NCBI RefSeq assembly: GCF_000374925.1
Contig: NZ_KB895546.1
Location: forward strand, 124,001-188,000
Source of the DNA: Arthrobacter sp. 131MFCol6.1
GTDB taxonomy: Bacteria; Actinomycetota; Actinomycetes; Actinomycetales; Micrococcaceae
Direction of reading: 5' to 3'
Length of the DNA stretch: 64,000 nucleotides
A program made the translations under genes and the position numbers. Shown here piece by piece: positions 27,103-35,788 of the stretch (its first letter is position 1; every line of letters begins with the position of its first letter). The notes below the pieces were generated by a model, which was given only the letters and a program-made list of their open reading frames with translations, was not told the DNA's origin and ran no database searches.

Positions 27103-28798
27103 GGGGGTCTCCTACGGCGCCGGAGCCGGGCTCCTGCACGGACGGGGCGGCGGGGGCCGGGTTCGTGGCCGGCTTCGTTGCGGGGGTGCCGGCCGGATTT
27201 TTTGCTGCGTTCGCGGCCGGTTTTTCAGCTGCGTTCGCGGCCGGGTTTTCAGAAAGGGATCGAGCGGGGTGCCTGCCTGCGGCGTCGGCCTGGGCCTCGT
27301 CCGGGGAAACCCCGGCCATCATCAGGCCCAGGACGTCGCGTCCGGTGCCGGCCGGGACGATCCCGACCAGCCGGCCCTTGTACAGCACGGCAATCCGGTC
27401 GGCGAGTTCAATCACCTCGTCCAGTTCGGTGGAGACGATCATGACGGGCGTGCCGTGGTCCCGCTCCGCGACGATGCGCTTGTGCAGGAACTCGATGGAG
27501 CCCACGTCCACGCCGCGGGTGGGCTGGGAGGCGATGAAGAGCCGCAGCGGCCGGGAGAGCTCCCGGGCCATGACGACCTTCTGCTGGTTGCCGCCGGACA
27601 GGGTTCCGGCCGCGAGTGAGCCGGACGGGGTGCGGACGTCGAATTCTGCGATCCGGGTCTTGGCGTTCTCCAGGACCCTGGCGGGGCTCATGCTGATGCC
27701 CTTGGCGAACGGCGCCTGGTCGTAGCGGTCCAGGATCAGGTTCTCGGCGATGGAGAACGTGCCGATCAGCCCGTCGAGGGAACGGTCTTCCGGGACGAAC
27801 CCGACCCCGGCGTTGAGGACCTCCTTGACGCTGCGGCCCACGAGTTCTTCGCCGTCGAGGGCGATCGAGCCGTGGACCCTGTCGTGCAGGCCCAAAATGG
27901 CCTCGGTCAGTTCCGTCTGGCCGTTGCCCTGGACGCCGGCGACCGCGAGGATCTCGCCGCGGGCGATTCCGAAGCTGATGCCGTCCACCACGTGCTGGCC
28001 GTTGGGGGCGATGACGGTGAGGTCCTTGACCTCGAAGGTGGTCTCCTGCGGATTGGCGGGAGCCTTGTCCAGGGTCAGGCTCACGGCCCGGCCCACCATC
28101 ATGGACGCCAGCTCGGTGGTCGAGGCGCCGGGATCGGCCGAGCCCACTACCTTGCCGCGGCGGATGACGGTGATGGTGTCCGAAACGGCCTTCACCTCAC
28201 GCAGCTTGTGGGAAATGAAGACGATCGAGGTGCCGTGGCTCTTGAGCTGGCGCATGATGTCCAGCAGCTCGTCGGTGTCCTGCGGGGTCAGCACGGCCGT
28301 GGGCTCATCGAGGATGAGCACCTTGGCGTCGCGGACCAATGCCTTGATGATCTCCACGCGCTGCTGCACGCCCACGGGGAGGTCTTCGATCAGCGCGTCG
28401 GGGTCGACGTCGAACCCGTACCGGTCGGAGATCTCCCGGATTTTCCGGCGGGTGTCATCGAGGTCCAGGAATCCGCCGGTCTTGGTGGTCTCCGCTCCCA
28501 GGGCGACGTTCTCCGCGACGGTGAAGACGGGGACCAGCATGAAGTGCTGGTGCACCATGCCGATACCTGCCGCCATGGCGTCTCCCGGGCCGCGGAACGT
28601 GACCGGTTTGTCGTCAATAAGGATTTCGCCCTCTGTGGGCTCGTACAGTCCGTAGAGGACGTTCATCAGCGTGGACTTGCCAGCGCCGTTCTCACCGAGC
28701 AGACAGTGAATCTGCCCGGGTTCAACAACCACATCGATGTGATCGTTCGCTACCAGGGAGCCGAAGCGTTTGGTAATGCCCTTGAGTTCAAGTTTCAA
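27095..28798 (-). CDS. Nucleoside ABC transporter ATPase (two ABC domains)
   Basis: About 567 residues if translation starts at TTG 28798 (reading MKLELKGITKRFG), the usual N-terminus of the family; the ribosome binding site there is weak and the exact start is uncertain. Two fused ABC domains: the first with GENGAGKST and LDEPTAVLTPQ, the second with degenerate Walker A GVQGNGQTE and signature [14 protein letters not shown], as in NupO/RbsA. The last ~55 residues are Ala/Pro-rich with repeated PAANAA-like units. Energises import through the two downstream permeases. Confidence 0.9.
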   Translation of the reverse strand: MKLELKGITKRFGSLVANDHIDVVVEPGQIHCLLGENGAGKSTLMNVLYGLYEPTEGEILIDDKPVTFRGPGDAMAAGIGMVHQHFMLVPVFTVAENVALGAETTKTGGFLDLDDTRRKIREISDRYGFDVDPDALIEDLPVGVQQRVEIIKALVRDAKVLILDEPTAVLTPQDTDELLDIMRQLKSHGTSIVFISHKLREVKAVSDTITVIRRGKVVGSADPGASTTELASMMVGRAVSLTLDKAPANPQETTFEVKDLTVIAPNGQHVVDGISFGIARGEILAVAGVQGNGQTELTEAILGLHDRVHGSIALDGEELVGRSVKEVLNAGVGFVPEDRSLDGLIGTFSIAENLILDRYDQAPFAKGISMSPARVLENAKTRIAEFDVRTPSGSLAAGTLSGGNQQKVVMARELSRPLRLFIASQPTRGVDVGSIEFLHKRIVAERDHGTPVMIVSTELDEVIELADRIAVLYKGRLVGIVPAGTGRDVLGLMMAGVSPDEAQADAAGRHPARSLSENPAANAAEKPAANAAKNPAGTPATKPATNPAPAAPSVQEPGSGAVGDPHE

Positions 28799-28898
28799 AA
28801 CTCTGACCAATCTCGAGGTGTCCGGAAGGCTTGGTCCGGACGCGTAGGGGCGCTGCAGCACCAGCTTAGTGCCTGGGGTCTGGGGCACTAAGGGCCGC

Positions 28899-28950
28899 AA
28901 CGAAAAGCGCCACAGCCCGTGCGGTGGTGACCGGACGGGCCGTGGCGCTT
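28899..28950 (-). terminator. Hairpin between bmp lipoprotein gene and ATPase gene
   Basis: 16-base arms (28905-28920, 28935-28950) with one mismatch and a 14-base loop; on the minus strand it is followed by TTTTCG. It lies 12 bases after the lipoprotein stop, inside the operon, and probably lets only part of transcription continue, giving excess binding protein. Confidence 0.8.
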
Positions 28951-28961
28951 AGCGGAGGAAG

Positions 28962-30068
28962 TTAGGCTTTCGGGCTGGCTGCAGATTCAACCTTGAGCTT
29001 GCCGTCGGCGATGTCCTTCTTGATCTGGTCCAGCTCGGACTTCAGTTCGGCCGGAACCTGGGCATCCATGTCGTGGAACGGGGCCAGCTGGACGCCGTCG
29101 TTCGCGAGGGTGCCGATGTACGGCTTGTTGGTGAACTGGCCGTCCTTGTCCTGCTTGACGACCGTCTCAACGGCCTCGCCCATCTGCTTCATGACGGAGG
29201 AGAGCATGATGTCCTTGTAATCCGGTGCCGTGAGGAAGCCGTCGGAGTCAACCCAGATGAGCTTGACGTCCTTGCCTGCTGCCTTGGCTTCCTGCAGGGC
29301 CGCGCCGGCACCCTTGCCGACCGGACCGGCGACGGGCATGACGATGTCGGCGCCCTGGTCCAGGAAGTTCTGGGTGAACTGCTTGCCCTTGTCCTGCTTT
29401 TCGAAGTCGCCGGTGAAGGAGCCGTCCTGCTTGGCCTTGTCCCAGCCAAGAACCTTGACGTCCTTGCCCTTCTTCTCGTTGTAGTACTTCACGCCGTCGG
29501 CGTAGCCGTCCATGAAGATGGTGACCGTGGGGATCTTGATGCCGCCGAACGTGGCGACCGTTCCGGTCTTGGTGGTGCCTGCTGCGAGGTAGCCGGCCAG
29601 GAACGCGGCCTGGGCCGTGTCGTAGATGATCGGCTTGACGTTGGTGATCGGGGTTTCGTAGCCGAAGTCGATGATGGCGAAGTGCTTGTCCGGGTTCGCG
29701 GTGGCCTGGGCCTTGGTTGCGTCGCCGAGCAGGAAGCCGACCGTGATGGTCAGGTTGCAGCCGGCGGAAACCATGGCGCGCAGGTTCGGCTCGAAGTCGT
29801 TGTTGGTCTTGGACTCGGCTTCGTTCGTCTTGATGCCGAGATCCTTCTCGGCCTTCTTCAGGCCCTCGTAGGAAGACTGGTTGAACGACTGGTCGTCGAA
29901 TCCACCCGAGTCGGACACGATGCAGCCCGTGTAGTTGCTTGCAGTGTTGGTGGCGGTGCTGGCCTCCGGGGCAGCTCCGCAGCCGGTCAGCAGGAGTGCA
30001 GCCGCGCCCGCGGTGGCGACGCCGGCCATTGATCCGCGCTTAAAGGTGGCACGCAGAGAGTTCTTCAA
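28962..30068 (-). CDS. BMP-family nucleoside-binding lipoprotein
   Basis: 368 residues from a TTG start at 30068, supported by GGAGGAAAA directly upstream. Signal peptide with lipobox LLLTGC (Cys about 30), then the BMP/Med fold (NYTGCIVSDSGGFDDQSFNQ; GYLAAGTTKTG; DKGKQFTQNFLDQGADIVMP). Family members (PnrA, BmpA, NupN) bind purine or pyrimidine nucleosides for an RbsA-type ABC importer. First gene of the operon ending in cdd-deoA, which matches a nucleoside ligand. Confidence 0.92.
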   Translation of the reverse strand: MKNSLRATFKRGSMAGVATAGAAALLLTGCGAAPEASTATNTASNYTGCIVSDSGGFDDQSFNQSSYEGLKKAEKDLGIKTNEAESKTNNDFEPNLRAMVSAGCNLTITVGFLLGDATKAQATANPDKHFAIIDFGYETPITNVKPIIYDTAQAAFLAGYLAAGTTKTGTVATFGGIKIPTVTIFMDGYADGVKYYNEKKGKDVKVLGWDKAKQDGSFTGDFEKQDKGKQFTQNFLDQGADIVMPVAGPVGKGAGAALQEAKAAGKDVKLIWVDSDGFLTAPDYKDIMLSSVMKQMGEAVETVVKQDKDGQFTNKPYIGTLANDGVQLAPFHDMDAQVPAELKSELDQIKKDIADGKLKVESAASPKA

Positions 30069-30384
30069 TTTTCCTCCAGGAAGAAAGAGTAGGCGCTACG
30101 ACGGAAGTTCAATGAGTGTCTGTCGGCGGTGTTCCGCTGATCTCTGTTGTCACTGATGGATTTCGCAGCACTGCGCCGAGGCGCACTGATGCAAGCTACT
30201 GTAGTGGCCTGCGCCACGTCCCGATAACACAGGTCCCGGCGAATGCCCAGATTGTTGAGAACTTGTTACCTAGTGGTAGCCGGGCACCGTGCCAGCGGAG
30301 GTGCACATACGCCTCCGGCGCCGGTCCCCGAAGGAATCCGGCGCCGGAGGCGTCGTGGCAGGCACGGCGTTTGCTGGTGTCCAG
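30069..30384. other. Intergenic region, nucleoside operon promoter side
   Basis: 316 bases with no gene. The right part carries the stop-side hairpin of the next gene (30309-30353). The left part should contain the promoter of the nucleoside operon; the only notable motif is the palindrome GTGGCCTGCGCCAC at 30204-30217 followed (minus strand) by CTACAGTAGC. Boxes could not be set with confidence. Confidence 0.5.
30309..30353. terminator. Long GC hairpin after the oxidoreductase gene
   Basis: Perfect 16-bp stem ACGCCTCCGGCGCCGG / CCGGCGCCGGAGGCGT with a 13-base loop, 31 bases beyond the stop of the minus-strand oxidoreductase gene. No T-run. Confidence 0.65.
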
Positions 30385-31416
30385 TTACAGCCGGACGAGC
30401 ATCTTGCCGGTGTTGGCGCCGTCGAGCAGGTCCATGAAGGCCTGCGGGGCGTTGTCCAGCCCGTCCACCACCGTCTCGTCATAGCGGACCGTCCCGTCGG
30501 CCAGCCAGGCGGACATGGTCTCAACAAATTCGGCCATGTGCTGCCAGTAGCCGCCCACCAGGAAGCCCTTGAGCGTCAGCTGTTTGCCAATCGCCAGCAT
30601 GAGGTTCCGCGGCGCCGGCGTCGGTTCGGTCGCGTTGTACTGGGCGATGGCCCCGCACATGGCCACCCGGCCACCGACCGTGAGGGAGGACAACGCTGCC
30701 TCGAGGTGCTCGCCGCCGACGTTGTCGAAGTAGACGTCGATCCCGCGTTCACCAGCGGCCGCGGCAAGTTGTTCCGCCACCGGGCCGTCGTGATAGTTGA
30801 AGGCGGCATCGAAACCGAGTTCGAGCAGCCGGGCCACCTTTTCCGGCGAGCCTGCGCTGCCGATCACCCGGGACGCGCCCATGGCCTTGGCGATCTGCCC
30901 CACGAGCGAGCCGACCGCGCCGGCGGCGCCCGAGACGAACACGGCGTCGCCGGGCTTGAATTCCGCGACCTTCAGCAGTCCCGCGTAGGCGGTCAGCCCG
31001 GTCATGCCGAGGGCGCCGAGGAATGCTGACGCGGGGGCCAGATCGGTGCGCGCCACCGTGGTGGCCGCGGCATCGACGACGGCGTATTCGCGCCAGCCCA
31101 GGCCGTGCAACACCGTGTCGCCCACAGCGCGGCCTTCGGCCCGGGACGCGATGACTTCGCCGACGGCGCCGCCGTCGAGTGCGGCATCCAGCGCAAACGG
31201 CGCGGAGTAGGACTTGACGTCGTTCATCCGCCCGCGCATGTACGGGTCTACCGAGATGTAGAGGTTGCGGACCAGGACCTGTCCGTCCTGCAGTTCGGGC
31301 AGCGCCGACTCGGCGAGGCGGAAGTTCGCCGGCACTGGACGGCCGTGCGGGCGGGACGCCAACTGGATCTCGCGGGTGGCGGCGGGAAGGGTGCGAGTTG
31401 CGGTGGTGTTGCTCAT
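30385..31416 (-). CDS. NADP-dependent oxidoreductase (CurA/prostaglandin reductase type)
   Basis: 343 residues from ATG 31416, which overlaps the ohr stop by 4 bases. Medium-chain dehydrogenase/reductase without zinc ligands. N-terminal LYISVDPYMRGRMND is diagnostic of the leukotriene B4 12-hydroxydehydrogenase/CurA group; the Rossmann site is VFVSGAAGAVGSLVGQIAK. Such enzymes reduce activated double bonds of enones and alkenals. Coupling to ohr suggests it clears reactive products of lipid peroxidation. Confidence 0.88.
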   Translation of the reverse strand: MSNTTATRTLPAATREIQLASRPHGRPVPANFRLAESALPELQDGQVLVRNLYISVDPYMRGRMNDVKSYSAPFALDAALDGGAVGEVIASRAEGRAVGDTVLHGLGWREYAVVDAAATTVARTDLAPASAFLGALGMTGLTAYAGLLKVAEFKPGDAVFVSGAAGAVGSLVGQIAKAMGASRVIGSAGSPEKVARLLELGFDAAFNYHDGPVAEQLAAAAGERGIDVYFDNVGGEHLEAALSSLTVGGRVAMCGAIAQYNATEPTPAPRNLMLAIGKQLTLKGFLVGGYWQHMAEFVETMSAWLADGTVRYDETVVDGLDNAPQAFMDLLDGANTGKMLVRL

Positions 31417-31844
31417 GCGGCTACCTCCAGGATGGTGATGTCGACGGCGATGTTGCCGCGGGTGGCGTTGGAGTACGGGCAAATCTGGTGGGCCTTGGCC
31501 ACCAGGGCCTCGGCGGTGTCCCGGTCCACGGCGGGCAGGGCGATCTCAAGCTCGGCGGCCAGGCCGTAGCCGGCACCGTCCTCGAGTGCGCCGAAGTGGA
31601 TCTTGGCGGCGACGGCGGAGTCCGTCAGGTCGGCGCGCTCCTTGCGTCCCACCAGGCGCAGGGCGGAGTGGAAGCACGCGGCGTAGCCGGCGGCAAAGAG
31701 CTGCTCGGGGTTGGTGCCCGCGCCGTCACCGCCGAGTTCGACCGGACTGGCCAGGGTGACGCTCAGCTTGCCGTCCTTGCTGACGGCGGTGCCGTCGCGG
31801 CCTTCGCCGGAGGCCAGGGCCTCTGCTGTGTAAAGGGTCTTCAT
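31413..31844 (-). CDS. ohr: Organic hydroperoxide resistance protein
   Basis: 143 residues, full family length. Ohr reduces fatty-acid and other organic hydroperoxides using two Cys: Cys57 in AAGYAACFHSAL (peroxidatic) and Cys122 in HQICPYSNAT (resolving). The dihydrolipoyl-dependent OsmC/Ohr fold is clear. It lies 117 bases downstream of the ohrR-like gene on the same strand and is coupled to the oxidoreductase. Confidence 0.95.
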   Translation of the reverse strand: MKTLYTAEALASGEGRDGTAVSKDGKLSVTLASPVELGGDGAGTNPEQLFAAGYAACFHSALRLVGRKERADLTDSAVAAKIHFGALEDGAGYGLAAELEIALPAVDRDTAEALVAKAHQICPYSNATRGNIAVDITILEVAA

Positions 31845-31961
31845 GGGGTTTCCGTTCTGTCGGCGGGAAGTCTGGGCAGGTATGGGCCCAGCGGGGTGCC
31901 CGGCAAGGGCCCGGTATGGGGTCCTCGTGGGAAGGCTTGGGGGTAGGTCCAGTGGGTGGGC

Positions 31962-32426
31962 TTAATGCGAGGCGTGGAGCGCGCTTGTCAGCCGGGCCAG
32001 GGTGTCGCGGAGCTGGTCCAGTTCCGCGGCGGTGAGCCCGGCGGCGTCCGCCAGGCGCTGCGGGATGCCGCCGGCCTTGGCGCTCAGGGCGGCGCCAGCG
32101 TCGGTCAGGAAGATCTCCACGCGGCGCTCGTCCTCGGCGGAGCGGCGGCGCTGGACGAGGCCGAGCGCTTCGAGCCGCTTGAGCAGGGGCGAGAGCGTGC
32201 CGGAGTCCAGGCCCAGCTCCTCCCCCAGTTCACGGACGCTGCGCGGCTCCGCTTCCCAGAGCACCAGCATGGCGAGGTACTGCGGGTAGGTCAGGCCGAG
32301 CTCCTCGAGCATGGGCCGGTAGGCGGCCGTGGCGGCACGCGAGGCCGAGTACATCGCAAAGCACACCTGCCGGTTCAGGCGGAGCGCTTCCGGCCCGGCC
32401 GTGCGGGCTTCCTCTGGCGTAGTCAT
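31962..32426 (-). CDS. ohrR: MarR-family repressor, OhrR type
   Basis: 154 residues from ATG 32426. Winged-helix DNA-binding core (TYPQYLAMLVLWE; GLDSGTLSPLLKRLEALGLV; RVEIFLTDAG). A single Cys at residue 22 in LNRQVCFAMYSASR matches the reactive Cys of OhrR proteins, whose oxidation by organic hydroperoxide releases DNA. The neighbouring ohr is the expected target. The predicted promoter places transcription start at the ATG itself (leaderless), overlapped by palindromes. Confidence 0.9.
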   Translation of the reverse strand: MTTPEEARTAGPEALRLNRQVCFAMYSASRAATAAYRPMLEELGLTYPQYLAMLVLWEAEPRSVRELGEELGLDSGTLSPLLKRLEALGLVQRRRSAEDERRVEIFLTDAGAALSAKAGGIPQRLADAAGLTAAELDQLRDTLARLTSALHASH

Positions 32427-32432
32427 AGTTCC

Positions 32433-32476
32433 ACCGTACGGCACGATTGAATCGCACGCAATTCAATTGTGCACAA
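32433..32476 (-). promoter_or_regulatory. ohrR promoter with overlapping palindromes
   Basis: On the minus strand: -35 TTGCGT (32461-32456), 17-base spacer, -10 TACGGT (32438-32433), then 6 bases to the ATG. Overlapping are TTGAAT-N8-ATTCAA (32447-32466) and the perfect palindrome TTGTGCACAA (32467-32476), good candidates for autoregulation by OhrR. Confidence 0.55.
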
Positions 32477-32706
32477 CTGAAGTGCGGAATGGGAACCGCC
32501 AGCCGGTGCGCAGGGGGCCAACGCGGCAGGAATCGCCGGAATTCCCCATGTTCGCAGGGCCCGACGGCGTGTCGGCCCGCATCGACGGGGTGTCCCGGCG
32601 TCGCGCCGGCAAAGGTGGGGAAACTCCGCGTCCGGCCCGGCAGGGCGCAGCGGGGCGGGTGGGCACAGCGGGAGGCCCGGGGCGGGTGGGCCGCGGGCGG
32701 AACGGT

Positions 32707-33906
32707 TTAGAGGTCGCGGATGGTGCGCAGGGCCGCCGCCGTGAGCACCTGGATGCCCAGGCCCAGCGCCCGCTCATCGACGATGTAGTCGCCGCGGTGG
32801 AGGTCGTACTCTTCCCCGCCGGGCGTCTTGGTGCCGAGGCGCATCATGGCGCCGGGGGTGTCGGCCAGGAACCAGGCGAAGTCTTCCCCGCCCATGGACT
32901 GCGGGGTCAGAACCACGGCGCCCTCGCCGATTTCGGCGCGGGCCGCGGCCTCGATCAGCGCGGTCTCGTGCTCGGAGTTGACCACCGGCGGCACGCCGCG
33001 GGTGTGTTCCAGGTGGACGTCGACGCCGTAGGGCTCGGCGACCTGCCGGATGATGTCGTCGAGCAGCTCGCCGGCGTCGTGCCAGGCGTCGCGGTCCAGG
33101 CAACGCATGGTCCCGGCCATGTAGCCGCTGCCGGGGATGGCGTTCGGGGCCGAGCCTGCGGAGATCTGACCCCAGACCACGGACACGCCGCTGCGGACAT
33201 CGACGCGGCGCGAGAGCACGGCGGGAACATTGACCGCGATCTGCGCCAGGGCGAAGACCAGTTCCTCGGTCAGGTGGGGGCGCGAGGTGTGGCCGCCGCG
33301 GCCGGAGAGTTCAATCTTGATGGTGTCCGAGGCGGAGGTGATGGCCCCGATCCGGGTGCCGATCTTGCCGATCTCGATCCGGGGGTCGCAGTGCAGCGCC
33401 AAGATGCGCGGCACACCGTCCAGGACGCCCTGTTCGATGCACGAGGTGGCGCCGCCGGGCATGGTTTCCTCGGCCGGCTGGAAGATGATCCGGACCGTCC
33501 CGCGCAGCGGGGACACCTCGTGCATGCGCTGCAGGACCAGCGCGATCCCGAGCATGGTGGTGGTGTGGACGTCATGGCCGCAGGCGTGGGTCACGCCGTG
33601 GTTCTTCGAGGCGAACTCAAGGCCCGTTTCCTCGATGATCGGCAGGGCATCGATGTCCCCGCGCAGGGCGGTGGCGATGGGACCCTGCCCGACGTCGACC
33701 GTCAGGCCCGTGCCCTCGAGGCGGCGCGGTTTGAGCCCGGCTTCCTCGAGCCGTTTCGCCAGCTTGTCGGTGGTGCGGAACTCCTTGAACGAAAGTTCCG
33801 GATGCGCATGGAGGTCGCGGCGGAAAGCAATCAGCTCCGGCAGCAGGGGCTCCAGCCACGGCCCCACGAGAGTCGTGGGCTCAGCTTCAGTCGAATAGTT
33901 GCGCAC
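32707..33906 (-). CDS. M20 family amidohydrolase
   Basis: 399 residues. Peptidase M20D-type metal hydrolase: HACGHDVHTTTMLG (metal-binding Cys and His), the FQPAEETMPGG Glu pair, and the lid domain with LSGRGGHTSRPHL. Related enzymes cleave N-acyl amino acids, hippurate, p-aminobenzoyl-glutamate or auxin conjugates; substrate cannot be fixed here. It stands alone, followed by a 280-base gap without a gene that carries the ohrR promoter. Confidence 0.88.
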   Translation of the reverse strand: MRNYSTEAEPTTLVGPWLEPLLPELIAFRRDLHAHPELSFKEFRTTDKLAKRLEEAGLKPRRLEGTGLTVDVGQGPIATALRGDIDALPIIEETGLEFASKNHGVTHACGHDVHTTTMLGIALVLQRMHEVSPLRGTVRIIFQPAEETMPGGATSCIEQGVLDGVPRILALHCDPRIEIGKIGTRIGAITSASDTIKIELSGRGGHTSRPHLTEELVFALAQIAVNVPAVLSRRVDVRSGVSVVWGQISAGSAPNAIPGSGYMAGTMRCLDRDAWHDAGELLDDIIRQVAEPYGVDVHLEHTRGVPPVVNSEHETALIEAAARAEIGEGAVVLTPQSMGGEDFAWFLADTPGAMMRLGTKTPGGEEYDLHRGDYIVDERALGLGIQVLTAAALRTIRDL

Positions 33907-34003
33907 GGAATAACTCTATCGAGCGGCCAAAGAATAGCGGCATCGGGTACGGCGCGTTACGGATTGCTGAACATTACGCAGGCCGTGATCCGCTCCCATC
34001 CGG

Positions 34004-35137
34004 CTACAGGACGTCGGTGTCGCCCTTGGCCTTGATGGCGTCCACGGCCTGCTTGACCCGCTGCGAGTGTTCCTTGGTGGTGACCAGCAGGGCGTCCGGG
34101 GTGTCAACGATCACGACGTCCTTGATGCCGATCAGGGCGATCACCCGCTTGGTATCGGAGACCACCACGCCGCTGGCGTTCTCGGTGAAGACGCGTGCGC
34201 CCTCGCCCAGGACCGTGACCTCGTCGACTTCCTTGGCGCTGTTGAGCCGGCCCACGGAGGCAAAGTCCCCGACGTCGTCCCAGAGGAACGTTCCGGGCAC
34301 CACGGCGACGTCGCCGGCGGCGGCGGCTGGCTCGGCGACGGCGTAGTCAATGGCGATCTTGGGCAACGTGGGCCAGACCCGGGCAGTGACGGCGTCGCGC
34401 TCCGGGGTGTCCCAGGCCTTGGCGATTTCCTGGAGTCCGGCGAAGAGTTCGGGCTGGTTGGCTTCGAGGTGCTTGAGCATCAGCGAGACCGGGGCCACGA
34501 ACATGCCCGCGTTCCAGACATATTCGCCGCTGTCGACGTACTCCTGGGCCACTTCCTCGCTGGGCTTCTCCACGAACTCCACGACGGACTGCGCGCTGGG
34601 CGCGTCGGGGATGTGCAGGTTCGCGCCGGAACGGATGTAGCCGAATCCGGTAGAAGGGTGGGTCGGCTTGATGCCGATGGTGACGATCTTCCCCGCGGCC
34701 GCGGTGTAAACGGCCTCACGGACGGCGTCCTGGAAGAGGTTGTCCGGGCTGATGACCTGGTCCGCGGCGAACGAGCCCATGATGATGTCCGGGTCCCGCT
34801 CGTGGAGGATCGCCGCGGCGAGGCCAATCGCAGCGCCGGAGTCCTTGGGTTCGCTTTCCAGGACGAGGTCGGCTTCCAGGACCTCAGGCAGCTGGCGGCA
34901 GACGGCTGCCCTGTGGGCGGAGCCGGTCACCACCAGCACGTGCTTGCCGGCGACGGGCTGGAGGCGGTCATAGGTCGCGCGCAGCAGAGTGCTGCCCGAA
35001 CCGGTGAGGTCGTGAAGGAATTTCGGGGCTGCTGCCCGTGACAGGGGCCAGAGGCGGGTCCCCACCCCGCCCGCCGGAATGACCGCAATAAAACGGTCCA
35101 GCGGTGAATCCTGGCTTGTCACTTTGTCTGTAGTCAT
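34004..35137 (-). CDS. manC: Mannose-1-phosphate guanylyltransferase
   Basis: 377 residues from ATG 35137; a GTG one codon earlier is possible. Makes GDP-mannose from GTP and mannose-1-phosphate for glycans and mannolipids. The nucleotide-binding signature VIPAGGVGTRLWPLSRAAAPKFL and FVEKPSEEVA are present. It is the short form without a phosphomannose isomerase domain. No other sugar-nucleotide gene is adjacent. Confidence 0.92.
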   Translation of the reverse strand: MTTDKVTSQDSPLDRFIAVIPAGGVGTRLWPLSRAAAPKFLHDLTGSGSTLLRATYDRLQPVAGKHVLVVTGSAHRAAVCRQLPEVLEADLVLESEPKDSGAAIGLAAAILHERDPDIIMGSFAADQVISPDNLFQDAVREAVYTAAAGKIVTIGIKPTHPSTGFGYIRSGANLHIPDAPSAQSVVEFVEKPSEEVAQEYVDSGEYVWNAGMFVAPVSLMLKHLEANQPELFAGLQEIAKAWDTPERDAVTARVWPTLPKIAIDYAVAEPAAAAGDVAVVPGTFLWDDVGDFASVGRLNSAKEVDEVTVLGEGARVFTENASGVVVSDTKRVIALIGIKDVVIVDTPDALLVTTKEHSQRVKQAVDAIKAKGDTDVL

Positions 35138-35285
35138 CACGGCTACTTTAGCCGACGGCGGCCAATTCGGCCCGAATTGGGCCCGGATCAGGCCCTGCCG
35201 GCGCCCGCAACCACGGCTAAATGTGGCGTTCGTCTCAAATCGGACGCAAAACCGCGCCGGGGCCTGTCAACAAGGGGTTCCTAAA

Positions 35286-35328
35286 TTGAATAAGCTGTGA
35301 GCGAAGCCTAGATTTAGGCTTGAGCTTA
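35286..35328 (+). promoter_or_regulatory. sdhC promoter with overlapping nested palindrome
   Basis: -35 TTGAAT (35286-35291), 17-base spacer, -10 TAGATT (35309-35314). A nested palindrome covers it: outer TAAGCT/AGCTTA (35291-35296, 35323-35328), inner AAGCCTA/TAGGCTT (35304-35310, 35315-35321). The inner arms span the -10 and likely start site, so this could be an operator. The leader to the sdhC GTG is about 85 bases. Confidence 0.6.
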
Positions 35329-35404
35329 CGAGTGCTCTCGCAGCAGGCGTTCCCCCCGCGTGGATCCCATGCCAGCGCCGCTGTGTTGCAGGGAGGTTTA
35401 TTCA

Positions 35405-35785
35405 GTGCCGACAAAACCAGCTGGCACCTTGTACCGCGGCCGTGAAGGCATGTGGTCCTGGGTTGGACACCGCATTACCGGTGTAGTGATTTTCTTCTTC
35501 TTGTTGGTCCACGTGCTGGACACCTCATTGGTGCGTGTGTCCCCCGAGGCCTACACCGCAGTGATTGGTGCCTACAAGAACCCCCTCATGGCCCTGGGTG
35601 AAACGGGCCTTGTAGCGGCGATCGTGTTCCACGCCTTCAACGGCCTGCGGATCATCGCCGTCGACTTCTGGAAGAAGGGTGCCAAGTACCAGCGTCAGAT
35701 GCTCTGGACGGTCCTGGGCCTCTGGGTCGTCGTCATGGTCGGCTTCTCCATCCGCCACCTGTCCCTCGCCCTTGGAGGTCACTAA
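35405..35785 (+). CDS. sdhC: Succinate dehydrogenase cytochrome b subunit
   Basis: 126 residues from GTG 35405, preceded by GGAGG at 8 bases. Three membrane helices; the SdhC signature is YRGREGMWSWVGHRITGV near the N-terminus, with a haem-ligand His candidate in HAFNGLR. Anchors the SdhAB enzyme and passes electrons to menaquinone. First gene of sdhCDAB, 3 bases before sdhD. Confidence 0.93.
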   Translation: MPTKPAGTLYRGREGMWSWVGHRITGVVIFFFLLVHVLDTSLVRVSPEAYTAVIGAYKNPLMALGETGLVAAIVFHAFNGLRIIAVDFWKKGAKYQRQMLWTVLGLWVVVMVGFSIRHLSLALGGH

Positions 35786-35788
35786 GCC

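Noticed and set aside
35286-35328. DtxR/IdeR iron box at the sdhC promoter
   Set aside because: TTAGG is present but the rest of the 19-base consensus does not match, so only an unspecified palindrome is claimed.
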